Shown: positions 9,112-17,694 of the stretch, in pieces
How positions within the stretch are numbered: the stretch's first letter is position 1
How the letters are laid out: the number at the start of each line of letters is the position of its first letter
Notes under the pieces: generated by a model
The model's database searches: none
Seen by the model: only the letters and a program-made list of their open reading frames with translations
What the model was told of the DNA's origin: nothing
NCBI GenBank assembly: GCA_017483645.1
Contig: JAFUWD010000004.1
Coordinates: forward strand, 1-61,766
DNA length: 61,766 nucleotides
DNA from: Muribaculaceae bacterium
Lineage (GTDB): Bacteria; Bacteroidota; Bacteroidia; Bacteroidales; Muribaculaceae
Direction of reading: 5' to 3'
Translations under genes and position numbers: made by a program

Positions 9112-9142
9112 CAAAGGTACAGCAAACCTGACGCATGACAAA
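9112..9142 (-). promoter_or_regulatory. Promoter of the pdxJ-exbB operon
   Basis: On the minus strand TTTG (9142-9139) and TACCTTTG (9119-9112) are 19 nt apart, the Bacteroidetes primary sigma pattern. It overlaps the nadK leader, so the two divergent transcripts share this region. Confidence 0.7.
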
Positions 9143-9174
9143 ATAAAAAACCTAAAAAAATAATAATAACAACC

Positions 9175-10044
9175 ATGAAATTGCTGATTTTCGGTCACGA
9201 GCACCAAGAAAAAAGCATGGAAGGCATCGCACACCTGCTGTCGACAGTGCGCAGCATGGGCATCGAGATGGCTATGGAGGATGCATTTGAGCGCCATGTG
9301 AGGGCCGGCGGCGTGACGGGTCTTGACAGTGTGGCGACATTTTGCCCGCAAGCACTACCCCAGGGCGACGTAGCCCTGAGCCTGGGCGGTGACGGCACGT
9401 TTCTGAGCACAGTCATGTGGGTGGGCGACCGAGGCCTCCCCATTTTGGGCATCAACACCGGGCATCTGGGCTACCTCACATCGGCCACACTGGAGCAGGC
9501 CGACCGGGCCTTGGCCGATTTGGTGGCAGGCCGATACACCATCGAGGAAAGGTCGATGCTGCGCGTGCAATGTCAAGGGATGGAAGTGCAACACCCCTAT
9601 GCGCTCAACGAGATAGCCATCCTCAGGCAAGACACTTCATCGATGATTGAGATGGACACCCTGCTGCGTGGCAACCCACTCACCACCTATAAAGGCGACG
9701 GGCTGGTGGTGAGCACCCCCACCGGCAGCACGGCCTACAACCTGAGTGCCGGCGGCCCCTTGCTGGAGCCTACCACACGCTGCATCGTGCTGTCGCCGCT
9801 GTCGCCACACTCCCTGAACATGAGGCCGCTGGTGGTGGGAGATGATGCTGTGCTGAACATCGTCACACACTCGCGGGCCACGCACTATCAAGTGAGTATT
9901 GACGGTGAGACCGTGGTGTGCCCCACCGGAAGTATGGTGACCATCGACCGCGCACCCTTTGTGACACATGTCGTTCACCTCGAAGGTCATGATTTCGCGC
10001 GCACCCTGCGCCACAAGTTGCTTTGGGGCACCGATCAGCGATGA
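9175..10044 (+). CDS. nadK: NAD kinase
   Basis: A 289-aa cytosolic ATP-dependent kinase making NADP from NAD. The GGDGT motif is at residues 71-75, and the NE-containing motif YALNEIAI and the stretch GDGLVVSTPTGSTAYNLSAGGP are intact. The ATG at 9175 gives a normal N-terminus. Its last 10 bases overlap the end of the convergent membrane-protein gene (10035-11282), so there is no room for a terminator between them. Confidence 0.96.
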   Translation: MKLLIFGHEHQEKSMEGIAHLLSTVRSMGIEMAMEDAFERHVRAGGVTGLDSVATFCPQALPQGDVALSLGGDGTFLSTVMWVGDRGLPILGINTGHLGYLTSATLEQADRALADLVAGRYTIEERSMLRVQCQGMEVQHPYALNEIAILRQDTSSMIEMDTLLRGNPLTTYKGDGLVVSTPTGSTAYNLSAGGPLLEPTTRCIVLSPLSPHSLNMRPLVVGDDAVLNIVTHSRATHYQVSIDGETVVCPTGSMVTIDRAPFVTHVVHLEGHDFARTLRHKLLWGTDQR

Positions 10045-11282
10045 GCACCGCCCCTTGCCGAACGGCCAAAGCGCAGCGGGCCTAAAGTGGCCATAACGAA
10101 CAAAAGCGCGGGCAGCACCAGCGCCAGTGTTCCGCGCCAGGTGAAAGCAAAATGCCACACCGTGTGCTGGAACAGCACCAGCACCCACAGCACATAGACT
10201 GCCGCAAAAACCAGCAACCAGGCGTTGTCGACAAACGCCTGCCGCCCCCGTGCAAACAGCGCATAGAGCAAAACAAGAATGAAAACGCCCGCAAGCATGT
10301 GCGGCGCATGGGAAAACCGCATTTGCCCCACAAACGACCACGGCGTGTAATGTTCACTCCAGGTGTGAATGGCCATATAGTGCATCACCTGCTCAGCCAT
10401 TCCCTCGCCCGTGACAATCCACACCATGAGCCACTTGGCCGCCCACAAGCCGAAGTATCCTGCCGCCCAGGCCATCACCAGCATGCACGTCAAGCGCATC
10501 TTGTTGCGGGTGGTGCTGTGCAACACCGCCAGCACACCCGGCAGCGCCAGCGACACCAACGGCACAGTGAGCAAATCGACGTAGGACGCACACGCCCCAA
10601 TCACGAAAAACGCTATCACTGGCGGCGAAGTGCGCGGCTTGCGTCGCATCACTACCCACAGGGCGCCCACCAAAGCCACATAAAACACATGGGCAAACTG
10701 CATACATAACGGCACACTGGGCACTGCCACCCACATCACCACAGCCGCCACCGCAACCGCCACTTTCCATCCCAGGCGCATCCATGTGAGAGCCACCAGC
10801 AAAAGCAGCAGCGCCGACATGACAATGCAATTCACCACCCGCAGCCCACGCAGGTCGGTCATCGCCATCATGGGCCTGACAAGCACTTGATGCCCATGCC
10901 AGTAACGGTTATATTCACCGATGTCGAACGGAGCGTCCGGTTCATCAAAAGCACGCCGGGTGCCTTCCATCAAATTGTCCTTATAAGCGATGCGGTTGCG
11001 CATGGAAGCCTGCAAGGGCTGACGCTCATCGGCCATAAAGGTCATATTCAAGATGAGGGCATCGGTGAAATTGTCGAGACGGTTGAGTTTTTCACCCCAA
11101 ATTACAGGATGCTGCCCCTCCTCGAAAATGGTGTGCACCGAGCGTGTCGTGCCTTCGGCCACAGCACTGTGAGGTATACAGTTGGCCAACGTGAGGAGCG
11201 CAGTGAACACCGCAAGCAGTGTCAGCGCCGTTACCAGCAGGCGTCCCGCCAAAGGCATGCATCGGCGAATGGTGTCGTTCAT
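10035..11282 (-). CDS. Polytopic membrane protein, possibly GT-C-type, function unknown
   Basis: A 415-aa protein with one N-terminal membrane helix (about residues 12-34), a soluble stretch of about 110 residues (35-145), and then about eight to nine hydrophobic segments to the C-terminus. The soluble loop has NFTDALILNM and a conserved-looking RYWHGHQVLVRPMM. This arrangement is reminiscent of GT-C-like integral membrane proteins, but I recognise no catalytic motif, so that is only a suggestion. Its start overlaps the ABC permease stop by four bases (ATGA at 11279-11282), implying translational coupling and a shared role with the exporter. Confidence 0.7.
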   Translation of the reverse strand: MNDTIRRCMPLAGRLLVTALTLLAVFTALLTLANCIPHSAVAEGTTRSVHTIFEEGQHPVIWGEKLNRLDNFTDALILNMTFMADERQPLQASMRNRIAYKDNLMEGTRRAFDEPDAPFDIGEYNRYWHGHQVLVRPMMAMTDLRGLRVVNCIVMSALLLLLVALTWMRLGWKVAVAVAAVVMWVAVPSVPLCMQFAHVFYVALVGALWVVMRRKPRTSPPVIAFFVIGACASYVDLLTVPLVSLALPGVLAVLHSTTRNKMRLTCMLVMAWAAGYFGLWAAKWLMVWIVTGEGMAEQVMHYMAIHTWSEHYTPWSFVGQMRFSHAPHMLAGVFILVLLYALFARGRQAFVDNAWLLVFAAVYVLWVLVLFQHTVWHFAFTWRGTLALVLPALLFVMATLGPLRFGRSARGGAHR

Positions 11283-12592
11283 CGCTTAATCCAGCGCATG
11301 ATTTCTCCAAAGGAGTGTTTCTTTCCATAAAGCAGAATACCTGTGCGATAGATGCGGGCGGCCAACCACACACACGCCGCGGCAGTGACATAGAGCAGCA
11401 CAATGCTCAGCACCAATTGCCACAACGGCACATCATAAGGCAGACGAACCATCATCACCACTGGCGAAGTGAACGGAATCATCGAACACCACACGGCCAT
11501 TGGGCCGTTAGGATTCTCGATGCACGCCATTCCGGCATAGAGCGCCACCACCATAATCATGATGATGGGTGTGGTGGCCTGCGAGGCGTCGCTGGCCTGG
11601 TCCACAGCCGAGCCAAATCCCGCAAAGAGCGACGCATAGAGCAGGTATCCGCCAATAAAATAGAACACGAAGCTCATCAGGATATAGACATAATTCACGC
11701 TGCTCACAGCCTGCATCACCGCTCCCATGTCGAAATCGTCGGCAGCGGCGGCCATAGCGGCCGCTCCGTCGGGCGAGGCTGCCGAGAGTGCGGCGGGGCC
11801 AAAGATGGCACTGAGCACGGCACCCACCACCGCCATAATGACCACCCAAATGGCAAGTTGGGTAAGTCCCACAAGCGCCACCCCGATGATTTTGCCCATC
11901 ATGAGCTGGAAAGGCTTGCAACTGCCCACAATCACCTCCACAATGCGGTTGGTTTTCTCCTCTATCACGCCATTCATAATCATGGCGCCATAAAGCAGCA
12001 CAAACATATAGGTGAGAAACGCCAGTATCAACCCCACGGCCAGTGCCACCTCGGTCGATGACTGACTCTCGTCGCCCTCGGCGTTCCATTTCACACTTTT
12101 GAGGTTCACATTGACGTTCGACTCGTCCATCATCTTCTGCAGACCAGGCACGCCATAGGATGCCACCCGAGCACGGGTCAAAGTGTCGGACAATTGATTG
12201 GCAATGCGCTCTTTGAGCGCCAGATTGATGGTATTTTCGCTGTATACGGTCACCTCCGATGTACTGTCGACATCGGCCGGAATGACCACCACGGCAGCAA
12301 GTTGCCCATCGGCCTTTTTGTAAAACTCATGCGGGTTAGCCACAGTGTCGGCACGAAGCGGCACGAAGTGGAACAACTCATTGTCGGCAATGGCTCCGCC
12401 ATAACGCCCGGTCTCGTCAATCACCGCCACAGTCTCGGCCTCGCTGGCCGAGTTGTTAAAATAACCGATGGCAGCCGGCAGCGCCATGCACAATATCATG
12501 ATGACGGGAATCAGAAGCGTCATGACGATGAACGACCTCCTTCCCACAATCGACAAATACTCTCGCAGTATGATAAGTTTGAGCTTCTCCAT
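11279..12592 (-). CDS. ABC-2 type transporter permease (NatB-like)
   Basis: A 437-aa inner-membrane permease. One helix lies near residues 20-40, then a periplasmic domain of about 150 residues (AETVAVIDETGRYGG onward), then five to six helices from about residue 190. This is the layout of the NatB/YhaP group of ABC-2 permeases. It is preceded 5 nt upstream by its ATPase gene and followed with a 4-nt overlap by the polytopic membrane protein. The substrate cannot be read from sequence; family members have been tied to sodium or drug export. Confidence 0.88.
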   Translation of the reverse strand: MEKLKLIILREYLSIVGRRSFIVMTLLIPVIMILCMALPAAIGYFNNSASEAETVAVIDETGRYGGAIADNELFHFVPLRADTVANPHEFYKKADGQLAAVVVIPADVDSTSEVTVYSENTINLALKERIANQLSDTLTRARVASYGVPGLQKMMDESNVNVNLKSVKWNAEGDESQSSTEVALAVGLILAFLTYMFVLLYGAMIMNGVIEEKTNRIVEVIVGSCKPFQLMMGKIIGVALVGLTQLAIWVVIMAVVGAVLSAIFGPAALSAASPDGAAAMAAAADDFDMGAVMQAVSSVNYVYILMSFVFYFIGGYLLYASLFAGFGSAVDQASDASQATTPIIMIMVVALYAGMACIENPNGPMAVWCSMIPFTSPVVMMVRLPYDVPLWQLVLSIVLLYVTAAACVWLAARIYRTGILLYGKKHSFGEIMRWIKR

Positions 12593-12597
12593 GATAA

Positions 12598-13506
12598 TCA
12601 GGCTGTTTTAACGGTTTCGATGAAAATCTCGTGCATGCTGGGCAACACCTCGTGGAAGCCTGTGAGCTGACAATGCTCATTGAGCCAAGCGATGACATCG
12701 CGCACGGCAATACCTTGATTTACCTTGATGTGTGTAGCTTGCTGTCCCGCAACAGGCGGCAACAGGGTGAACAAGTCGTCATTGGTAGCGATTTGCGTAC
12801 CCTCGCGCACATCAATGGCGATGATGTTCTTTTTGTGCTGCTGCTTGATGTCGCTCACATGGCCCTGAAGCACCACCTGCGAGTGGTTGATGAGCGAAAT
12901 CTGCTCGCACACAGCCTCCACACTCTCCATGTTGTGCGTGGAGAATAAGATGGTGGAGCCTTCGTCGCGCAGGCGCAAAATTTCCACCTTGAGTTGCTCG
13001 GCATTCACCGGGTCAAATCCCGAGAACGGCTCGTCGAAGATGAGCAACCGCGGCTGGTGGATGACCGTGGCGATGAACTGCACCTTCTGTGCCATACCCT
13101 TTGACAACGCCTCTAATTTTTTGTTTTCCCACTCGGTGAGGTCGAAGCGTGCCAGCCACTGACGCATGGCATTGCGGGCATCGAGCTTGCTCATGCCTTT
13201 CAAACGCGCCAGATACACGATTTGGTCGCCCACGTTCATTTTCTTATACAATCCTCTTTCCTCGGGCAGATAACCAATATTCGACACATCATCGGGCACC
13301 ATGGGACGTCCATCCAACAGCACCTCGCCACTGTCCTGGCGGGTAATCATGTTGATGATGCGGATGAGCGACGTTTTTCCGGCACCGTTGGGTCCGAGCA
13401 GCCCATAAATGCAGCCCTGCGGCACATTCAGGCTGACGTGATTAAGCGCCATGTGGCCATCATATTGCTTGACCACATCGCGCACTTGGATAAAATCGTT
13501 CTCCAT
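12598..13506 (-). CDS. ABC transporter ATP-binding protein (NatA-like)
   Basis: A 302-aa ATPase. Walker A GPNGAGKT is at residues 38-45, the signature-like ALSKGMAQKVQ is near 133-143, and Walker B LLIFDEPFSGFDP is near 156-168. The signature has LSKG in place of the standard LSGG, which is common in this subgroup. A C-terminal domain of about 80 residues (DUF4162 type) follows the ATPase core. It pairs with the permease 5 nt downstream; the L,D-transpeptidase gene ends 5 nt upstream, so all four genes are likely one transcript. Confidence 0.92.
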   Translation of the reverse strand: MENDFIQVRDVVKQYDGHMALNHVSLNVPQGCIYGLLGPNGAGKTSLIRIINMITRQDSGEVLLDGRPMVPDDVSNIGYLPEERGLYKKMNVGDQIVYLARLKGMSKLDARNAMRQWLARFDLTEWENKKLEALSKGMAQKVQFIATVIHQPRLLIFDEPFSGFDPVNAEQLKVEILRLRDEGSTILFSTHNMESVEAVCEQISLINHSQVVLQGHVSDIKQQHKKNIIAIDVREGTQIATNDDLFTLLPPVAGQQATHIKVNQGIAVRDVIAWLNEHCQLTGFHEVLPSMHEIFIETVKTA

Positions 13507-13511
13507 AGCAG

Positions 13512-14126
13512 TTATTTCTTTTTAGCCCTTGTTTCCCAAGGCAGCAGCCCTTGCTCCTCGGCCTTGATGATAACCGGCATGCCCACATAGGCATATTTGC
13601 TCTTGAGGGTGATAATGTCGGCATCGCGCAAACGAATGCATCCCTCGCTGGCACGGCCGGGCACCGACGACTCGTTGTTGGTGCTACCGTGGATGCCGAT
13701 GCCCGAATGCCCAGGCGTGAGCAGTCGCAGAAACCAGTGGCCGTAGGCCTTGATGCTTCCGCGGCCGTCTTTAAAGTCGTGTTTCCACGTCGATGCGTCC
13801 TGAATAGCAGTGATTTTGAACGGCTTGCCGGTCGGCGACTCGGGGGTGCGCATGTCACCCACACGCTGCTTGTTGCCTTTGTTCTTGCTCAAGCAGGCCG
13901 GGAACTGCGCCAGCAGCACCGTATCTTTTCCCACTCGGTCATAGACCCTGAGATTGAGGTCTTTCTTTGAAATCACGATAAACGCTGTCTTGGCGGGCAT
14001 TTTTGTGGTAGTGACAGCCGTAGTTTTCTTCTTGGCTCCAGTGGCAACTTTCTTTTTGGGCGTGGCGGCCATGACTGCTATGGGCAGTGCCACCATCAAC
14101 AACAGAGTGAGAAATTTTTTAATCAT
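13512..14126 (-). CDS. L,D-transpeptidase (YkuD domain), exported
   Basis: A 204-aa protein with a signal peptide (residues 1-20), a Lys/Thr-rich spacer (about 22-45), and a YkuD catalytic domain at about 48-190. The active-site pattern is present: IHGSTN with H146 and SEGCIRL with the nucleophile C163. It would cross-link or anchor to peptidoglycan in the periplasm. It is first in a run with the NatAB-like exporter and a polytopic membrane protein, with only 5 nt to the next gene, hinting at an envelope-maintenance role for that operon. Confidence 0.92.
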   Translation of the reverse strand: MIKKFLTLLLMVALPIAVMAATPKKKVATGAKKKTTAVTTTKMPAKTAFIVISKKDLNLRVYDRVGKDTVLLAQFPACLSKNKGNKQRVGDMRTPESPTGKPFKITAIQDASTWKHDFKDGRGSIKAYGHWFLRLLTPGHSGIGIHGSTNNESSVPGRASEGCIRLRDADIITLKSKYAYVGMPVIIKAEEQGLLPWETRAKKK

Positions 14127-14151
14127 TTTATTTTTAGCTTTAAATTTGATG

Positions 14152-14159
14152 CAAATTTA
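14152..14159 (-). promoter_or_regulatory. Possible -7 box for the L,D-transpeptidase operon
   Basis: Minus-strand TAAATTTG fits TAnnTTTG, 26 nt before the ATG at 14126. The region is AT-rich, so chance matches are likely. Confidence 0.35.
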
Positions 14160-14181
14160 ATTGAAATACTTGATTTTTTAG

Positions 14182-14189
14182 TAGCTTTG
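14182..14189 (+). promoter_or_regulatory. Probable -7 box for the HD-domain gene
   Basis: TAGCTTTG fits TAnnTTTG, 20 nt upstream of the ATG at 14209. An imperfect -33 box (ATTG, 14160-14163) lies 18 nt before it. Confidence 0.5.
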
Positions 14190-14208
14190 TAAATAATTTA
14201 TCTCTGTA

Positions 14209-14844
14209 ATGCGGCAAATTGATGAAATAACCCGTTTTCTTGAGGATGAGATTGTGCCACAATACGACCGTTTCGATGCCGGGCACCGGCGCGAGCACGT
14301 CCATCATGTGATGGCCGAAGGCCTGCACTTGGCACGCCACTTCGCCGATGTGGACCCCGCCCTCGTGGTCGTGGCCGCGGCCTATCACGACCTGGGCCTG
14401 TGCGAAGGACGCGAGCAGCACCAGCTGGTGAGCGGACGCATCTTGCGCAACGACCACAGGTTGCTGCAATGGTTCTCGCCCCAGGAAATCGAGGTCATGG
14501 CGCAGGCCGCCGAAGACCACCGCGCATCGAGCAAACAAGCGCCACGAACCATCTACGGCCGCATCTTGGCCGAAGCCGACCGTCAGATTGACGCCGACAC
14601 CATAGTGCGGCGAGCACTGCACTACGGGTTGGCGAATTATCCCGAGCTGGACCGTGAAGGCCAATTCCGACGGCTCATGGAGCACCTACGCGTCAAATAC
14701 GGTCCGTGCGGATACCTGCGTCTGTGGATTGAACAAAGCGACAACGCACAGCGGTTGGAGGACTTCAGGCGACTTCTTGCCGATGAAGCCGCCATGCGCT
14801 CTACCTTCGACCTTATTTATCAACAAATAACCTCTAAACCCTAA
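14209..14844 (+). CDS. HD domain phosphohydrolase
   Basis: A 211-aa cytosolic protein of the HD superfamily of metal-dependent phosphohydrolases. Metal-ligand residues are visible: H in HRREHVHHV (about residues 25-33) and the HD pair in AAAYHDLGLCEG (about 59-70), with a later histidine in AEDHRASS. No nucleotide-specificity domain is attached, so the substrate is unknown. The stop is only 5 nt before the large secreted protein gene, suggesting one transcript though the two products act in different compartments. Confidence 0.85.
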   Translation: MRQIDEITRFLEDEIVPQYDRFDAGHRREHVHHVMAEGLHLARHFADVDPALVVVAAAYHDLGLCEGREQHQLVSGRILRNDHRLLQWFSPQEIEVMAQAAEDHRASSKQAPRTIYGRILAEADRQIDADTIVRRALHYGLANYPELDREGQFRRLMEHLRVKYGPCGYLRLWIEQSDNAQRLEDFRRLLADEAAMRSTFDLIYQQITSKP

Positions 14845-14849
14845 TAACC

Positions 14850-17645
14850 ATGACACGCCACCTGCTTTCCTCTTTGATACTCAGCGGCATCACCGCCCTG
14901 AGCACAGCGGCAAACCCTATCATTTATGCCTACCGCAACTATCAGTACGACGCACGCGAGGCCAGTGTGTGCGGTCCCGTGACCGTGGATGCCGCTGACC
15001 CCACCCAAGTGACACTGCTGGCCGACCAAACCCGCCGTGGCGACTGCTATGCCGGCACCTATTACAACTATAAATGGTATGCCCAAATCACCCTCAATGG
15101 CACCCAAAGCAGCGTGGAAGGGCTTTACAGCATCGACCTGGTGACCGGCGATCGCACAGTGGTAGGCAGGTCGGGCAGCCAGCTCAATGACATGGCCTAC
15201 GACTACTCCTCGGGGATGATGTACGGCATCCGCAACGGCAACACCCACCTGATGACCGTGAACTTGACCACCGGTGCCACCAAGAGCGTGGGCGCGTTCA
15301 AAAAGGCCGACGGCACGAGCCTGTATGTGCTGGCCATCGCCGCCACCACCGACGGGGTGATGTACGGCGTGGCCACCGACGACAATCTCTACACCATCGA
15401 CACCACCAATGCCATGTGCACACCGGTAGGACCGCTGGGGGTGGATGCCGCCTACACGCAGAGCATGTGTTTCGACTATGCCACCGGCACCCTTTACTGG
15501 GCCAACAATGGCGACTATGTGCTGTATACCATCGACACCGCCAGCGGCAGCGCCACCCGCGTGGGAAGGATTGGGCGCACCGGGTACGACAGCCTGAACA
15601 GTCTTTTCATACCCTATATCCATGTGGCACCCGGTGCCCCCGACCGTGTGAGCAACCGCTCGGTGAGCATCGAGGGCAACCAAGTGACCCTCACTTGGAC
15701 CAATCCCGCCACCAATGCACAGGGAGGTGACCTGAATGACCTGACCGGCGTGCGGGTGCTGCGCAACGGAGAGCAGGTGGGTATGGTAACACTCAGCATG
15801 GCCGATGCAGGACAGGCAGCCTCTTTTACCGACACCGATGTGCCACAAGGGCACCACACTTATCGCCTGGTGCCCGTCAACGGTCAGGGCGACGGCGGAG
15901 CCGACACCGACGACGTGCGCGCCACTGTGGGGCCGAATGCGCCCGGAGCGGTAACCGGATTCACCGCCACCGCCGGCAACAATGTGGCCCTCCTGTCATG
16001 GACACCGCCCAGCCAGGGCGAGTTCGGCGGCCCATTCGACCCCGCTGAAATCACCCGATATGTGGTGAGGCGCACACGCGGAGCCTCCACATCGACTTTC
16101 TATGTGAACAACGGCGCCTCCACATCGTTCACCGACAAGCCCGGCTTCGGATGGTGCTCCTATACCATTGCCGCCGAAAACGAAACAGGGTTGGGTCCGG
16201 CCACGGGCAGCGATGCTATTCTGGTGAAGCCCTCCGACTGGATTGTGATGCACAATGGTGAAGTCATCGTTGACAACGAGACGGACTACACCTTCTATGA
16301 TGCCGGCGGAACGGGCTATTACCCCAATGCCGAACAAGACACCCTGACACTGAGACCAGCCACCGACAATGCTTATGTGACCGCAAAGTTCACCGATTTT
16401 TCACTCGACTATTATGACGACTTGCGGGTGTACGACGGTGTGAACACCGATGCGCCATTGATAGGCAAATTCTCGGCCACAACGGTTCCGGCCGAATTGC
16501 AGCACCTGAGTGCCGCCAACAGCGACGGAGCGCTCACCTTTGTTTTCACCAGCGACATTCTGACAGCCGACCGTGGCTGGATTGCCGCCGTGAGCACAGT
16601 CATCAAGCCTGAGAACGACCTGGCCATCACACGATTCACCACCGACGGCTACCCCGTGGCCGGCCAACCCGTGGAATGTGTGGTGAACATCATGAACCGA
16701 GGCGTTCAACCCAGCCAAGACCGCAACATCCAAATAGTGGACTTGAGCAGTGGCCTTATTCTGGCTGAAGCCCCCGCACCCCGACTGAGCAGCATGAAGC
16801 AGGCACAAGTGACACTGAGTTATCGGCCGAACACTGTGGGCGACTTTGAACTGGCGGCACGACTCACGGGCCATGACGATGATGCCACCAACGACCAAAG
16901 CGCACCGGTGGCACAGTGTGTGGTGCCTGCCGAGAGCAAGCGGGTGGATGTGCGCTGTGACAAGACACAGAATCTACTGGTGGTGCCCATGTCGTTCATG
17001 TCGGACGAGTCCATCAGCCAAACCATCTATCCCGCCGAGCATTTCGACGGCCATGCCGGCCTGTTGCTGAAAATGCTGTCCTACCCTCTCACACAATGCA
17101 CCTACACCTATCCTGTGGTGCCGCTGCAGGTGTGGCTGTGCGAAACAGAGCAGACCCTGCTCACCGACGGCTCGTTGCCCGGCAGCCAGATGACAAAGGT
17201 GTTTGACGGCGTGGTGGGCGTCACCACCGGCGACAAGGAAATCGTCATCGGGCTGGACCACGAATTTGAATACCACGGCGGCAATCTCGCCATCATGGTT
17301 CACAAAAACGGCACTGCCACCGACAATCAGGGTGTGCAGTTTGCCGGCGACTTCGGAGATTACCGCCCCGAACACGGGTGGACGCGATTTGCCTCGGGCG
17401 CAGGCGCTGACGCCCCCGACGCCTCCTTCGGGCTGAGTGCCATGTCGCTCAAGGCCGACGTGTCGCTCCTGTTCATTCCCAAACCGACTGCCGTGACCGA
17501 GGTAAAGACCGATGAGACCGGGCTGCATGGCAGCACAGGAATCTTCACGCTGGATGGCCGGCAGGTGCGCCGCGCCAGCAGCGACACCCAGGGACTTTCA
17601 CCGGGCATTTATATCGTCGACGGCCACAAAGTTGTGGTGCATTAA
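14850..17645 (+). CDS. Large secreted Fn3/CUB-type multidomain protein
   Basis: A 931-aa exported protein. Signal peptide at residues 1-21; a propeller-like region with repeated (L/I)YTIDT and GTLYWANNGDY motifs at about 30-255; two fibronectin type III-like domains at about 260-355 and 364-455; a CUB-like beta-sandwich at about 469-588; a CARDB-like domain at about 590-690; and an unassigned beta-rich domain after that. The end (about 897-931: GIFTLDGRQVRR then LSPGIYIVDGHKVVV) resembles the C-terminal sorting module common in Bacteroidales secreted proteins (type IX secretion-like). No catalytic motif seen. Function unknown; adhesion or binding is a guess from the domains. Confidence 0.8.
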   Translation: MTRHLLSSLILSGITALSTAANPIIYAYRNYQYDAREASVCGPVTVDAADPTQVTLLADQTRRGDCYAGTYYNYKWYAQITLNGTQSSVEGLYSIDLVTGDRTVVGRSGSQLNDMAYDYSSGMMYGIRNGNTHLMTVNLTTGATKSVGAFKKADGTSLYVLAIAATTDGVMYGVATDDNLYTIDTTNAMCTPVGPLGVDAAYTQSMCFDYATGTLYWANNGDYVLYTIDTASGSATRVGRIGRTGYDSLNSLFIPYIHVAPGAPDRVSNRSVSIEGNQVTLTWTNPATNAQGGDLNDLTGVRVLRNGEQVGMVTLSMADAGQAASFTDTDVPQGHHTYRLVPVNGQGDGGADTDDVRATVGPNAPGAVTGFTATAGNNVALLSWTPPSQGEFGGPFDPAEITRYVVRRTRGASTSTFYVNNGASTSFTDKPGFGWCSYTIAAENETGLGPATGSDAILVKPSDWIVMHNGEVIVDNETDYTFYDAGGTGYYPNAEQDTLTLRPATDNAYVTAKFTDFSLDYYDDLRVYDGVNTDAPLIGKFSATTVPAELQHLSAANSDGALTFVFTSDILTADRGWIAAVSTVIKPENDLAITRFTTDGYPVAGQPVECVVNIMNRGVQPSQDRNIQIVDLSSGLILAEAPAPRLSSMKQAQVTLSYRPNTVGDFELAARLTGHDDDATNDQSAPVAQCVVPAESKRVDVRCDKTQNLLVVPMSFMSDESISQTIYPAEHFDGHAGLLLKMLSYPLTQCTYTYPVVPLQVWLCETEQTLLTDGSLPGSQMTKVFDGVVGVTTGDKEIVIGLDHEFEYHGGNLAIMVHKNGTATDNQGVQFAGDFGDYRPEHGWTRFASGAGADAPDASFGLSAMSLKADVSLLFIPKPTAVTEVKTDETGLHGSTGIFTLDGRQVRRASSDTQGLSPGIYIVDGHKVVVH

Positions 17646-17667
17646 CGCAAATGTGCCGTTTTTGCAT

Positions 17668-17675
17668 TATCTTTG
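17668..17675 (+). promoter_or_regulatory. Probable -7 box for msbA
   Basis: TATCTTTG fits TAnnTTTG, 19 nt upstream of the ATG at 17695, so msbA can be transcribed apart from the gene before it. Confidence 0.5.
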
Positions 17676-17694
17676 CATGCTAAAACCATTTTGA

